This document shows positions 1-8,990 of a stretch of 64,000 bases of DNA, in pieces. How positions within the stretch are numbered: position 1 is the first letter of the stretch; each line of letters begins with the position of its first letter. The notes beneath the pieces were generated by a model. That model did no database searches, was not told the origin of the DNA, and saw only the letters and a list, made by a program, of their open reading frames with translations. The translations under genes and the position numbers were made by a program. The DNA lies in assembly GCF_023823685.1 (NCBI RefSeq), contig NZ_JAMXBF010000013.1, positions 186,001 through 250,000 on the forward strand, in the 5' to 3' direction. This stretch comes from Pseudomonas subflava (GTDB lineage: Bacteria; Pseudomonadota; Gammaproteobacteria; Pseudomonadales; Pseudomonadaceae).

Positions 1-269
1 GGCCGGTATTCCTTCCACGGCTTGACCTTCTCGGCCGGACGGGAGATGGCGTCGAGGATCGCCTGCTTGCGCTCCACCTGGTCGAACAGCGTGGTCAGCT
101 GCTCGGCGGCGAAGCCGTAGTCGCGGGTCATTTCGCCGACGAACTCGGCGACCTTGGGCGAACCCTGATATTCCCCTACGGCCTGAGCCTGACCGACCAG
201 GCCGAACGCCGCCACCACGGCGACTCCCCAGCTACGCATTACCTGCTTCAAATTCTGCACTCTTGTCAT
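1..269 (-). CDS. mltB: Lytic murein transglycosylase B family (SltB1/MltB), N-terminal part
   Basis: Partial gene; the C-terminal part, including the catalytic domain, lies beyond the left edge. It encodes the N-terminal ~89 residues of a periplasmic transglycosylase that cleaves peptidoglycan glycan strands to 1,6-anhydro-muramyl ends. Visible are a hydrophobic signal-like segment (about residues 11-30, ending in AQA) and the family's N-terminal pattern of a short helical region with EMTRDYGF and LTTLFDQV. The ATG at 269 overlaps the rodA stop as ATGA, which fixes the start and implies translational coupling. No lipobox cysteine follows the signal, so it looks soluble and periplasmic like SltB1 rather than lipid-anchored like E. 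coli MltB. Family assignment is firm; the exact paralogue name is inferred from synteny. Confidence 0.85.
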   Translation of the reverse strand, partial: MTRVQNLKQVMRSWGVAVVAAFGLVGQAQAVGEYQGSPKVAEFVGEMTRDYGFAAEQLTTLFDQVERKQAILDAISRPAEKVKPWKEYR

Positions 270-1414
270 GCCTGGGCGATCCACTTGCGATGCGTCTGGA
301 TCGCCATCAAAACCCCGAACCCTGACAACAGCGTCACCAGATGGGTTCCGCCGTAGCTAATGAAAGGCAGGGGCACCCCCACCACCGGCAACAGTCCGCT
401 GACCATGCCGATGTTAACGAATACGTAGACGAAGAAGGTCATGGTCAGGCTACCGGCCCACAGCTTGCCGAACAGCGTCTGCGCCTGGGCGGTGATCACC
501 AGTCCACGGGCGATCAGTAGCAGGTAGACGAACAGCAGGATGCACACCCCGACCATGCCGAACTCTTCGCTCAGCACGGCAATGATAAAGTCCGTGTGGC
601 TTTCGGGCAAAAAATCCAGGTGCGACTGGGTGCCCAGCAGCCAGCCCTTGCCGAACACACCGCCGGAACCGATGGCCGCCTTGGACTGGATGATGTTCCA
701 ACCGGTGCCCAGCGGATCGCTCTCGGGATCGAGGAACGTCAGCACCCGCTGCTTCTGATACTGGTGCAACACGAAGAACCACATGGCCACGGCGACCGGC
801 ACCACGGCCGCCACCGCGCCGATGATCCAGCGCCACTGCAGGCCGGCCATGAACAGCACGAACGCGCCGGAGGCGAGGATCAGCAGCGCGGTGCCCAGGT
901 CCGGCTGTTTCAGGATCAGCACGAAGGGCACCAGGATCAGCACCAGGCTGATGGCGATGTGCTTGAGCTTGGGCGGCAGGTTGTGCCGGGCCAGGTACCA
1001 GGCGATGGTCGCCGGCATGATGATCTTCATGAATTCCGACGGCTGGAAGCGGATCACCCCGGGAATGTTGATCCAGCGGGTCGCGCCCATGGCGGTATGA
1101 CCCATCACCTCCACCACCGCGAGCAGCGCCACCCCGGCCAGGTAGGCCAGCGGCACCCAGCGCGCCATGAAGCGCGGCTCGAACTGGGCGATGACGATGG
1201 CGGCGACCAGGCCGATGCCGAAGGAGGTGCCCTGCTTGATCACCAGGTCCCAGTTCTTGCCGCTGGCCGAATAGAGGACGAACAGGCTGCCGGCGCACAG
1301 CGCCAGCAGGATCAGCAGCAGCCAGCCGTCGATGTGCAGGCGCTGCAGTAGCGTGGCGCGGCGCTTGAACACGTCCTCGTGGGAAATGGTGCGGTCGAAC
1401 TCCTGGCGCTTCAT
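266..1414 (-). CDS. rodA: Peptidoglycan glycosyltransferase RodA (SEDS family)
   Basis: Encodes a 382-residue polytopic inner-membrane SEDS glycosyltransferase that polymerises lipid II during cell elongation together with PBP2. The sequence is hydrophobic throughout with about ten membrane segments. It carries typical RodA stretches: RWINIPGVIRFQPSEFMK, KQPDLGTA, and near the C-terminus the conserved GVPLPFISYGGT. A much longer open frame runs upstream to 2047, but the ATG at 1414 overlaps the mrdA stop (ATGA) and gives the normal family length. It is embedded between mrdA and mltB with 4-base overlaps on both sides, so the three wall genes are surely co-transcribed. Confidence 0.97.
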   Translation of the reverse strand: MKRQEFDRTISHEDVFKRRATLLQRLHIDGWLLLILLALCAGSLFVLYSASGKNWDLVIKQGTSFGIGLVAAIVIAQFEPRFMARWVPLAYLAGVALLAVVEVMGHTAMGATRWINIPGVIRFQPSEFMKIIMPATIAWYLARHNLPPKLKHIAISLVLILVPFVLILKQPDLGTALLILASGAFVLFMAGLQWRWIIGAVAAVVPVAVAMWFFVLHQYQKQRVLTFLDPESDPLGTGWNIIQSKAAIGSGGVFGKGWLLGTQSHLDFLPESHTDFIIAVLSEEFGMVGVCILLFVYLLLIARGLVITAQAQTLFGKLWAGSLTMTFFVYVFVNIGMVSGLLPVVGVPLPFISYGGTHLVTLLSGFGVLMAIQTHRKWIAQA

Positions 1415-3336
1415 CGCTGCACGCTGGCCTCTTCTGCGGTCGGCACCGGCGGACGGTACTCGGGTTTGAGCTGGCCGTCCGGGCCCAACAGCCAGGCGTC
1501 CATCACCTGCTTGACCACCGGCGCGGCGATCCCGGAGCCGGACTCGCCGTTCTCCACCATCACCGCCACGGCGATCTTCGGCGCCTCGGCCGGGGCGAAG
1601 GCGACGAACAGCGCGTGGTCGCGGTGGCGCTCGGCGATCTTGTTGCGGTCGTACTTCTCGCCCTGCTTGATCGCCACCACCTGCGCCGTACCGCTCTTGC
1701 CGGCGATGCGGTACGCGGCCGTGGCGCCGACCTTGGCGGCGGTGCCGCGCGGGCCGTGCATCACCATCTCCATGCCGATGCGCCCGTAATCCCAGAACTT
1801 GGGATCGCGCAGCTGGATGTCCGGCGGCGCCGGCGTATGCGGGATCAGGTCCTGCTCCATCAGCTCGGAGGGGCTCATGTCCTCGGCGTTCTTCAGCAAG
1901 TGCGGGCGAATCCATTTGCCGCGCGTGGCCATCAGCGTCACCGCCTGGGCCAGCTGCAGCGGCGTGGTCTGCATGTAGCCCTGACCGATGCCGAGGATCA
2001 GCGTCTCGCCCGGATACCAGGGCTGGCGGTAACGCGCGCGCTTCCATTCGCGCGACGGCATCAGGCCGGCCGTCTCCTCGAACATGTCCAGCGACACCTT
2101 CTGGCCCAGGCCGAAACGGCTCATGTAGTCGTGCATGCGATCCACGCCCATCTTGTGGGCGAGATCGTAAAAGTAGGTGTCATTGGAGCGCATGATGGCG
2201 TACTCCATGTTCACCGAGCCGTCGCCCGAGCGGTTCCAGTTGCGGTATTTGTGGCTGTGGCCGGGCAACTGGTAGAAGCCGGGGTCGTAGACCCGCGTCT
2301 GCGGCGTCACCACGCCGGCATCCAGGCCGGACACCGCGACCATCGGCTTGATCGTCGAACCCGGCGGGTACAGGCCGCGCAGCACCCGGTTGTAGAGCGG
2401 GCGGTCGATGGAGTCGCGCAGCTCGGCGTAGGCCTTGAAGCCGATGCCGGTGACGAAGGGGTTGGGGTCGAAGCTGGGCTGGCTGACCATCGCCAGCACA
2501 TCGCCGCTGGACGGCTCGATCGCCACCACCGCGCCGCGGCGCCCGCCCAGCGCCTGCTCGGCGGCTTCCTGCAAGCCCACGTCGAGGGTCAGGGTCAGGT
2601 CCATCCCCGGCATCGGGTCGGTGCGCCTGAGCACCCGCAGCACCCGGCCGCGGGCGTTGGTCTCGACTTCCTCGTAGCCCACCTGGCCGTGCAGCAGGTC
2701 CTCGTAGAAGCGCTCGATGCCGGTCTTGCCGATATGGTGCGTGCCGGCGTAGTCGGTCGGGTCGAGTTCCTTCAGTTCCTTCTCGTTGATCCGTCCGACA
2801 TAACCGACCGAATGGGCGAAATGGCCCTTCTGCGGATAGTGCCGCACCAGCTGTGCATCGACCTCCACCCCCGGCAGGCGGAACTGGTTCACCGCCACGC
2901 GGGCGATCTGGTCCTCGGTCAGCTCGAACAGCACCGGCACCGGCTCGAAGGGGCGGCGGCCTTGGCGCATGCGCTTCTCGAACAGCGCGCGATCATCCGG
3001 CGTCAGCTCCAGCACCTCGACGATGGTGTCCAGCACCTGCTGCCAGTCACCGGCGCGCTCGCGGGTGACCGTCAGGCTGAAGCTGGGCCGATTGTCGGCG
3101 ATGATCGTGCCGTTGCGGTCGAAGATCAGGCCCCGGGTCGGCGGGATCGGCTGCACGTGGATGCGGTTGTTTTCCGCCAGGGTCGAGTGGTGCTCGTACT
3201 GGATCACCTGCAGGTAGTACATGCGCGCGACCAGCACGCCGGTCAGCAGCAGCACGACCAGGCCGCCCACGATGACCCGTCGACGCACCAGGCGGGCGTC
3301 CTTCTCGTGGTCCTTCAGGCGGATGGGTTGCGGCAT
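1411..3336 (-). CDS. mrdA: Penicillin-binding protein 2 (elongasome transpeptidase)
   Basis: Encodes a 641-residue class B penicillin-binding protein, the DD-transpeptidase that works with RodA in lateral wall synthesis. A single N-terminal anchor (about residues 21-45) is followed by the pedestal domain and the transpeptidase domain. The active-site motifs are visible: STIK with the nucleophile Ser327, SND further on, and KSGT with Lys547. Length matches the family. It starts 10 bases after rlmH and overlaps rodA by 4 bases. Conservation is high and nothing is missing. Confidence 0.97.
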   Translation of the reverse strand: MPQPIRLKDHEKDARLVRRRVIVGGLVVLLLTGVLVARMYYLQVIQYEHHSTLAENNRIHVQPIPPTRGLIFDRNGTIIADNRPSFSLTVTRERAGDWQQVLDTIVEVLELTPDDRALFEKRMRQGRRPFEPVPVLFELTEDQIARVAVNQFRLPGVEVDAQLVRHYPQKGHFAHSVGYVGRINEKELKELDPTDYAGTHHIGKTGIERFYEDLLHGQVGYEEVETNARGRVLRVLRRTDPMPGMDLTLTLDVGLQEAAEQALGGRRGAVVAIEPSSGDVLAMVSQPSFDPNPFVTGIGFKAYAELRDSIDRPLYNRVLRGLYPPGSTIKPMVAVSGLDAGVVTPQTRVYDPGFYQLPGHSHKYRNWNRSGDGSVNMEYAIMRSNDTYFYDLAHKMGVDRMHDYMSRFGLGQKVSLDMFEETAGLMPSREWKRARYRQPWYPGETLILGIGQGYMQTTPLQLAQAVTLMATRGKWIRPHLLKNAEDMSPSELMEQDLIPHTPAPPDIQLRDPKFWDYGRIGMEMVMHGPRGTAAKVGATAAYRIAGKSGTAQVVAIKQGEKYDRNKIAERHRDHALFVAFAPAEAPKIAVAVMVENGESGSGIAAPVVKQVMDAWLLGPDGQLKPEYRPPVPTAEEASVQR

Positions 3337-3346
3337 CGACTACTGC

Positions 3347-3814
3347 TTACTTGTGATACGGGTGGCCGGACAGCACGGTCCAGGCCCGGTAGATCTGTTC
3401 GCCGACCAGGATGCGCACCAGCGGGTGCGGCAGGGTCAGCGGCGACAGCGACCAGCGTTGCTCGCTGCGCGCGCAGACCTCCGGTGCCAGCCCCTCGGGG
3501 CCGCCGACCATGAGGTTGACGTTGCGCGCATCCAGGCGCCAGCGCGAGAGTTCCTGGGCCAGCTGTTCGGTACTCCAGGGCTTGCCTGTGACCTCCAGGG
3601 TCACTATGCGTTCACCGGGTTGCACCTTGCTCAGCATGGCCTCGCCTTCCTGGCGGATCAGGCGGGCGACGTCGGCGTTCTTGCCGCGAGTGCTCAGCGG
3701 AATCTCCACCAGCTCCAGCGGCAGCTCGGCCGGCAGGCGCTTGACGTACTCCTGCCAGCCCTCCTCCACCCAGCGCGGCATGCGCGAGCCGACGGCGATC
3801 AGTCTGATACGCAC
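3347..3814 (-). CDS. rlmH: 23S rRNA (pseudouridine1915-N3)-methyltransferase RlmH
   Basis: Encodes a 155-residue SPOUT-family methyltransferase that methylates pseudouridine 1915 in helix 69 of 23S rRNA within the 70S ribosome. The start MRIRLIAVGSRMPRWV, the SAM-binding knot with FMVGGPEGL-like sequence (here LMVGGPEGLAPEV), and the C-terminal tail ending in EQIYRAWTVLSGHPYHK are family signatures. The full length matches the E. coli protein of 155 residues. It follows rsfS by 9 bases and precedes mrdA by 10, so it belongs to the same transcript. Confidence 0.97.
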   Translation of the reverse strand: MRIRLIAVGSRMPRWVEEGWQEYVKRLPAELPLELVEIPLSTRGKNADVARLIRQEGEAMLSKVQPGERIVTLEVTGKPWSTEQLAQELSRWRLDARNVNLMVGGPEGLAPEVCARSEQRWSLSPLTLPHPLVRILVGEQIYRAWTVLSGHPYHK

Positions 3815-3823
3815 GAGGCGGGC

Positions 3824-4183
3824 TTACTCGGCCGGGTCCTGGTGCTGCGCGCGGCTCTGCTCGGCGCCCTGCCACAGGCGCTCCAGGTCGTAGAACTGGC
3901 GGGTGGCGACCTGCATCACGTGGACCACCACGTCGCCCAGGTCGAGCAGGGCCCATTCGCCGCCGTCCAGACCTTCGTTGCCGATCGGGCGCACGCCCTG
4001 CTCCTTGACCTTCTCCAGCACGTTCTCGGCCAGGGATTTGACGTGACGGCTGGAGGTGCCGCTGGCGATGACCATGAAATCGGTGACGCTGGTCTTGCCG
4101 CGCACATCGATGGTGGTGATGTCCTTGCCTTTGAGTTCTTCCAGGGCGTCGATGGCGACCCGGGCCAGTTCTTCGTTTTGCAT
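3824..4183 (-). CDS. rsfS: Ribosomal silencing factor RsfS
   Basis: Encodes a 119-residue RsfS/YbeB/iojap protein. It binds ribosomal protein L14 and blocks subunit joining when nutrients are scarce. The family core DITTIDVRGKTSVTDFMVIASGTSSRHVKS and GLDGGEWALLDLGDVVVHVM is clear. The open frame extends upstream to 4435, but that extension overlaps nadD in another frame. The ATG at 4183, giving MQNEELARVAIDALEELKG, lies 7 bases past the nadD stop and gives normal length. The C-terminal tail after QFYDLERLW is polar and variable, as in other pseudomonads. Confidence 0.96.
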   Translation of the reverse strand: MQNEELARVAIDALEELKGKDITTIDVRGKTSVTDFMVIASGTSSRHVKSLAENVLEKVKEQGVRPIGNEGLDGGEWALLDLGDVVVHVMQVATRQFYDLERLWQGAEQSRAQHQDPAE

Positions 4184-4190
4184 TGCTACC

Positions 4191-4841
4191 TCATGAAACG
4201 GTGTGAGCACGGTACAGGCCGTGCGCATGGATATAGGCCAACACGGCGTCGGGCACCAGGAAACGCACCGAGCGCCCGTCCGCCAGCAGTTGGCGAATCT
4301 GGGTGGCGGACACCGCGAGCGGCGTCTGCCAGATGAAACTGATCTGCCCGCCCGGACCGGCGAGGCCAAGCGGATCGTGCACGCTGCGCGCGGCGACCAG
4401 GTCGCGCAGCTCCTCCGGCGCCTCGCTGTCGGCATCCGGCCGCTGCAGCACGAGGAGGTGACAGTGCGTCAGCAGCTCCTGCCAGCGATGCCAGGTCGGC
4501 AAGCCGCAGAAGGCATCCCAGCCCAGCAGGAGGAACAGCTGGTCGTCCGCCGCCAGCTCACCGCGCACCGACTCCAGGGTGTCGTAGGTGAACGACGGCT
4601 TGTCGCGCTTCAGCTCGCGGTCGTCGACCGCCAGCAGCGGCTCCCCCGCGGCGGCCAGTTCGACCATGGCCAGGCGCTGTTCGGCCGTGACCTGCGGCGC
4701 CTGGCGATGCGGCGGCCGGGCGCTGGGGATCAGCCGCAGCTCGTCCAGCCCCATGAACTCGGCCACTTCCAGCGCGCCCCGCAGGTGCGCGATGTGCACC
4801 GGGTTGAAGGTGCCGCCGAGTATGCCGATGCGTCGTGCCAT
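4191..4841 (-). CDS. nadD: Nicotinate-nucleotide adenylyltransferase NadD
   Basis: Encodes a 216-residue cytosolic enzyme that adenylates nicotinic acid mononucleotide to deamido-NAD in NAD synthesis. The nucleotidyltransferase motif GGTFNPVHIAHL (residues 9-20) and the C-terminal AVSATQIRQLL equivalent of the (S/T)xxxIR motif are intact. Its start overlaps the proA stop by one base (TGATG), so translation is coupled. The order proA-nadD-rsfS-rlmH is the usual pseudomonad arrangement. Confidence 0.97.
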   Translation of the reverse strand: MARRIGILGGTFNPVHIAHLRGALEVAEFMGLDELRLIPSARPPHRQAPQVTAEQRLAMVELAAAGEPLLAVDDRELKRDKPSFTYDTLESVRGELAADDQLFLLLGWDAFCGLPTWHRWQELLTHCHLLVLQRPDADSEAPEELRDLVAARSVHDPLGLAGPGGQISFIWQTPLAVSATQIRQLLADGRSVRFLVPDAVLAYIHAHGLYRAHTVS

Positions 4842-6106
4842 CAGGTACGAATGTGCCCGTCGCCGAATACCACGTACTTCTCGCTGGTCAGGCCGTCCAG
4901 GCCGACCGGGCCGCGGGCATGCAGCTTGTCGGTGGAGATGCCGATCTCCGCGCCCAGGCCGTACTCGAAGCCGTCGGCAAAACGGGTCGAGGCATTGACC
5001 ATCACCGAGGCGGAGTCCACCTCGGTGAGGAAGCGACGGGCATCGCTGAAGTGTTCGGTAATGATCGCGTCGGTGTGTTGCGAGCCGTAGGTGTTGATGT
5101 GCTCGATGGCCGCATCCAGCGAGTCGACGATGCGGATCGCCAGAATCGGCGCGTTGTACTCGGCGTACCAGTCGTCCTCGCTCGCTTCCAGGACGTCATT
5201 GCCGAGCAGCGCGCGGGTCGCGGCGTCGCCGCGCAGCTCCACGCCCTTGTCGCGGTAGATGGCGGCCAGCGGCGGCAGCACGCGCTCGGCGATGCCGGCA
5301 TGCACCAGCAACGTCTCCATGGTGTTGCACGGCGAGTAGCGCTGGGTCTTGGCGTTGTCGCAGACGCGGATGGCCTTGTCGATGTCGGCGGCGATGTCCA
5401 CGTACACGTGGCAGACACCGTCCAGATGCTTGATCACCGGCACCTTGGCGTCGCGACTGATGCGTTCGATCAGGCCCTTACCGCCGCGCGGCACGATCAC
5501 GTCGACGAATTCGGGCAGGGTGATCAGCGCGCCGACGGCAGCGCGGTCGGTGGTTTCCACCACCTGCACGGCACTGGCCGGCAGGCCGGCTTCGGCCAGG
5601 CCGATCTGGATGCAGCGGGCGATGGCCTGATTGGAGTGGATGGCCTCCGAGCCGCCGCGCAGGATGGTGGCGTTGCCGGACTTCAGGCACAGGCTGGCGG
5701 CGTCGATGGTCACGTTGGGGCGCGACTCGTAGATGATGCCGATCACGCCCAGCGGCACGCGCATCTTGCCGACCTGGATGCCGGACGGCAGGAAGCGCAT
5801 GTCGCGGATCTCGCCAATCGGGTCCGGCAGGGTAGCGACCTGGCGCAGGCCTTCGATCATGCCGTCGATGACTTTCGGCGTCAGCGCCAGGCGGTCGACC
5901 ATCGCCGGCTCCAGACCATTGGCGCGGGCGGCGCTCAGGTCCAGTTCGTTGGCGGCGGTCAGCTCGGCGCGGGCGGCGTCGAGGGCGTTGGCGGCGGCCT
6001 GCAGCGCATGGTTCTTCTGCGCGGTGCTGGCCCGGGCGAGCACCCGCGAGGCGTCGCGCGCGGCGCGGCCCAGGCGGGTCATGTAGTCGAGCACGGACTC
6101 GGTCAT
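4841..6106 (-). CDS. proA: Gamma-glutamyl phosphate reductase ProA
   Basis: Encodes a 421-residue cytosolic enzyme that reduces gamma-glutamyl phosphate to glutamate semialdehyde with NADPH, the second step of proline synthesis. It belongs to the aldehyde dehydrogenase superfamily, with the catalytic cysteine in QRYSPCNTME. The frame opens at 6115 (MPTM...), but the ATG at 6106 (MTESVLDYMTRLG) gives the length and N-terminus I remember for pseudomonad ProA. Neither start has a strong Shine-Dalgarno sequence, so the choice rests on homology. It is the first gene of the minus-strand unit, divergent from mpg. Confidence 0.95.
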   Translation of the reverse strand: MTESVLDYMTRLGRAARDASRVLARASTAQKNHALQAAANALDAARAELTAANELDLSAARANGLEPAMVDRLALTPKVIDGMIEGLRQVATLPDPIGEIRDMRFLPSGIQVGKMRVPLGVIGIIYESRPNVTIDAASLCLKSGNATILRGGSEAIHSNQAIARCIQIGLAEAGLPASAVQVVETTDRAAVGALITLPEFVDVIVPRGGKGLIERISRDAKVPVIKHLDGVCHVYVDIAADIDKAIRVCDNAKTQRYSPCNTMETLLVHAGIAERVLPPLAAIYRDKGVELRGDAATRALLGNDVLEASEDDWYAEYNAPILAIRIVDSLDAAIEHINTYGSQHTDAIITEHFSDARRFLTEVDSASVMVNASTRFADGFEYGLGAEIGISTDKLHARGPVGLDGLTSEKYVVFGDGHIRT

Positions 6107-6279
6107 GGTCGGCATACGTCTGGCGGTTGGAAAAAAGGGGCTGATTATAGCGGGCAGGCCCCGCCACGCCCAGCACTGCCGGGCGGATGGCGCCGGCGCG
6201 CAACATCGCGGAACAAGATTCGCCGCCGAGGGCCGCGGGCATTGCTAAGATCGCGTCTTTCACGACTACCGATCGCCGC

Positions 6280-6972
6280 ATGACCGTTCTGCCCTGGCCC
6301 GCAGCCGCCGCGCTGCCCGACCGCTTCTTCGACCGCGACGCCCAGCTGCTGGCCCGAGCGCTGCTGGGCAAGGTCATCCGCCATCGCCATCGCGGCCACT
6401 GGCTGGCGGCGCGCATCATCGAGACCGAGGCCTACTACCGTGAAGAAAAGGGCAGCCACGCCTCGCTCGGTTATACCGAGAAGCGCCGTGCGCTGTTTCT
6501 CGACGGCGGCCACATCTACATGTACTACGCCCGCGGCGGCGACTCGCTGAACTTCAGCGCCCAGGGGCCGGGCAATGCCGTGCTGATCAAGTCGGCCGTG
6601 CCCTGGCTGGACGAACACTGCGCAGACGACGCCCTGCCGCGCATGCAGGCCAACAATCCATCGGCCGCCGGCGACCATCGTCACCCGGAGCGTCTGTGCG
6701 CCGGCCAGACCCTGCTGTGCAAGTCGCTCGGCCTGAAGGTGGCGCAGTGGGACGCGCAGCGCTTCGACCCGCAGCGGCTGTTCGTCGAAGATGTCGGCCA
6801 GCGCCCCGAGAGCATCATCCAGACCACCCGCCTGGGCATTCCGGCGGGCCGCGACGAGCATCTGCCCTATCGCTTCGTCGATGCCGCCTACGCCCGCCAC
6901 TGCACACGCAACCCGCTGCGCCGCGGGCAGGTCGAAGGCCGTGACTACTTTCTGTTGAACCCCGAGGAATGA
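6280..6972 (+). CDS. DNA-3-methyladenine glycosylase (Mpg/AAG type)
   Basis: Encodes a 230-residue 3-methyladenine DNA glycosylase of the AAG/MPG family, which excises alkylated purines in base-excision repair. The family pattern is clear: a catalytic segment IIETEAYYREEKGSHAS (Glu near residue 50), then HIYMYYARGGDSLNF, QGPGNAVLIKS and the C-terminal RDYFLLNPEE. The frame is open back to 6187, but the ATG at 6280 (MTVLPWPAAAALPDRFF) starts at the domain boundary. The 174-base gap to proA carries its promoter; TAAGAT at 6246-6251 is a possible but weak -10. Confidence 0.92.
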   Translation: MTVLPWPAAAALPDRFFDRDAQLLARALLGKVIRHRHRGHWLAARIIETEAYYREEKGSHASLGYTEKRRALFLDGGHIYMYYARGGDSLNFSAQGPGNAVLIKSAVPWLDEHCADDALPRMQANNPSAAGDHRHPERLCAGQTLLCKSLGLKVAQWDAQRFDPQRLFVEDVGQRPESIIQTTRLGIPAGRDEHLPYRFVDAAYARHCTRNPLRRGQVEGRDYFLLNPEE

Positions 6973-6974
6973 CC

Positions 6975-8291
6975 ATGAGCGAATGGTTCGCGACCCTGTC
7001 GCACTGGCTGGAAGCCAACCCCGAATGGCTGGGACTGGCCATTTTCCTGGCCGCCTGCCTGGAATGCCTGGCGGTGGCCGGCATCCTGATCCCCGGCACG
7101 GTGCTGTTGTTCACCCTCGGCGTGCTGGCCGGCAGCGGCGCCCTGGACCTCAGCGACACGCTGCTGCTGGCCTACGCCGGCGGCCTGCTCGGCGACGCCA
7201 TCTCCTACGGCCTGGGCCGGCGCTTCCACCAGGGCATCCGCCGCCTGCCGGTGCTGCGCGACCACCCCGAGTGGCTGGCGGGCGCCGAGACCTATTTCCA
7301 GCGCTACGGCGTGGTCAGCCTGCTGGTGGGGCGCTACATCGGCCCGCTGCGGCCGATGTTGCCGCTGGTGGCGGGCATGCTCGACATGCCCTTCGTGCGC
7401 TTCGTCCTGGTCAGCATGCTGGCGGCCGCCGGCTGGGCCGTGGCCTACATGCTGCCGGGCTGGGCCACCGGCGCGGCCATCCGCCTGCCGCTGCCGGAAG
7501 GCTTCTGGACCGCCGCCGGCATCGTCGCCGCCGGTGTCGGGCTGATGCTGGTCACGCTGATTTTCAGCAGCCTGCGTGAACAACGCTGGACGGTGCCGGC
7601 AGCGGCCGGCGCCAGTGCCACGCTGCTGACCGCCTTGCTGATCGGCGTGCCGCACCTGGACGCCCTGGACCAGGGCCTGATCACCCTCGTCCAGGAACAC
7701 CGCAGCGCCAGCGTCGACGGCCTAGCCATGCTGATCACCGGCCTCGGCGACTTCCACACGCAGATCGCCGCCGGCGTGATGGTGACCGTGCTGCTGCTGA
7801 TCGCTCGGCGCTTCCATGCGGCGATCTTCCTGGCCAGCTGCACGCTGTTCACCGCGTTGGCCACCACCGGCCTCAAGCTGTTCTTCGCCCGCGCCCGCCC
7901 GGACGTGCTGCAGCAACCCCTGGAAACCTTCAGCCTGCCCAGCGGGCACAGTTCGGCGGCCTTCGCCTTCTTCCTCGCCCTGGGCATTCTCGCCGGCCGC
8001 GGCGCCTCGGCGCGCACGCGCCTGACCTGGCTGCTGGTGGCCAGCCTGCCGGCGCTGAGCATCGCTGCCTCGCGGGTCTACCTGGGTGTGCACTGGCCGA
8101 CCGACATCCTCGCCGGTGCGCTACTCGCCGGCAGCGTATGTGCGGCCTGCCTGGCCTGGCTGCAGCGGCGCGAACCGATGCGACCGCTCGGCGCGCGGGT
8201 GTGGTGGCTGGTGCTGCCGGCGACCCTGGCCCTGCTCGGCGGGGTCAGCGCCTGGTCGCTGCCGGAGGCGATCGAGCTGTATCGCTACTAG
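6975..8291 (+). CDS. DedA family/PAP2 phosphatase fusion membrane protein
   Basis: Encodes a 438-residue polytopic membrane protein joining two lipid-related domains. The N-terminal half (about residues 1-200) is DedA/SNARE-associated, with FxPGTVLLFxLG-like and GRxIGPLRPMLP motifs of the lipid-scramblase superfamily. The C-terminal half is a PAP2 phosphatase with all three motifs: KLFFARARPD starting at Lys301, PSGH ending at His325, and SRVYLGVH ending at His373. It may dephosphorylate and flip an undecaprenyl or phosphatidyl lipid; that is inference. GAGGA at 6964-6968 is well spaced for the ATG at 6975, while the ATG at 6969 overlaps the mpg stop but is too close to it. It is co-transcribed with mpg. 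Confidence 0.9.
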   Translation: MSEWFATLSHWLEANPEWLGLAIFLAACLECLAVAGILIPGTVLLFTLGVLAGSGALDLSDTLLLAYAGGLLGDAISYGLGRRFHQGIRRLPVLRDHPEWLAGAETYFQRYGVVSLLVGRYIGPLRPMLPLVAGMLDMPFVRFVLVSMLAAAGWAVAYMLPGWATGAAIRLPLPEGFWTAAGIVAAGVGLMLVTLIFSSLREQRWTVPAAAGASATLLTALLIGVPHLDALDQGLITLVQEHRSASVDGLAMLITGLGDFHTQIAAGVMVTVLLLIARRFHAAIFLASCTLFTALATTGLKLFFARARPDVLQQPLETFSLPSGHSSAAFAFFLALGILAGRGASARTRLTWLLVASLPALSIAASRVYLGVHWPTDILAGALLAGSVCAACLAWLQRREPMRPLGARVWWLVLPATLALLGGVSAWSLPEAIELYRY

Positions 8292-8389
8292 TCGGCCCGG
8301 GTGGCGTACCGCTCGCCGCCGGCCATACATCGCTCGGCGGCGCGTGGCGGATTGTCGCTTCGCTCCGAATCCACTCCGCGGGGATGCGC

Positions 8390-8980
8390 CTACGCGGTCA
8401 TCTCGCCCTGCATCTGGTCGAGGAATTGCTGAATCAGCTGCAGCCGTTGCGCCGGCAGGGCCTGCTCCAGCAGCTGCAGTTTCTGCTCGGTGGCGAACGG
8501 CAGCAGGTAGGCCAGCTGATTGGCCAGGGCCTGCTGGCCGCCGACCGCACCGCCCATGCCCAGGTCGGCCACCAGCGGATGCTCGGCCAGTGCACCGAGC
8601 AGCGCGGCGAGGTCGGCGTGCTCGACCTGCAGCGGCGCATCCTCGACTTCGTCCAGCCACTGCACCTCGGCCAGGGTCAGCTGATCGGCCTGCACCGAAA
8701 CATCGCCGACATGAAAGCGGCGCCCGCCCTCGACACGGATGCCGAGCAGGCCGTTGGGGCGCTGCTGGAAGTCGCAGATCAGCGCCTCGCAGCCCACCTG
8801 CGAGAAGCGCCGGGCCGCCTCGCCGACTTCCTGGCCCTCGAGAATCGTCACCACGCCGAAGCCTTCGCCACGGCGCATGCAGGCGCTGACCATGTCCAGG
8901 TAGCGCGCCTCGAAGATCTGCAGGTCGAGGTTGCAGCCGGGAAACAGCACGATACCGAGGGGAAACAGCGGATAGCGCAT
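8390..8980 (-). CDS. Lon N-terminal substrate-binding domain protein
   Basis: Encodes a 196-residue stand-alone LON_substr_bdg domain protein, with no ATPase or protease part. The N-terminus MRYPLFPLGIVLFPGCNLDLQIFEARYLDM is the signature of the domain, followed by the beta-rich core GLLGIRVEGGRRFHV and a helical C-terminal bundle. Such proteins are widespread in Pseudomonas and of unknown precise role; peptide or degron binding is only inferred from Lon. It lies 10 bases downstream of the lrgB-like gene and is probably the last gene of that operon. Confidence 0.9.
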   Translation of the reverse strand: MRYPLFPLGIVLFPGCNLDLQIFEARYLDMVSACMRRGEGFGVVTILEGQEVGEAARRFSQVGCEALICDFQQRPNGLLGIRVEGGRRFHVGDVSVQADQLTLAEVQWLDEVEDAPLQVEHADLAALLGALAEHPLVADLGMGGAVGGQQALANQLAYLLPFATEQKLQLLEQALPAQRLQLIQQFLDQMQGEMTA

Positions 8981-8990
8981 GCGAAGCTCC

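Noticed and set aside
1615..3513. 632-codon open frame on the plus strand
   Set aside because: It is the antisense shadow of mrdA and rlmH in GC-rich DNA. The translation is rich in Arg, His, Gly and Ala with no family motif.
4835..6283. 482-codon open frame on the plus strand
   Set aside because: Antisense to proA, low-complexity translation; proA has all its conserved motifs.
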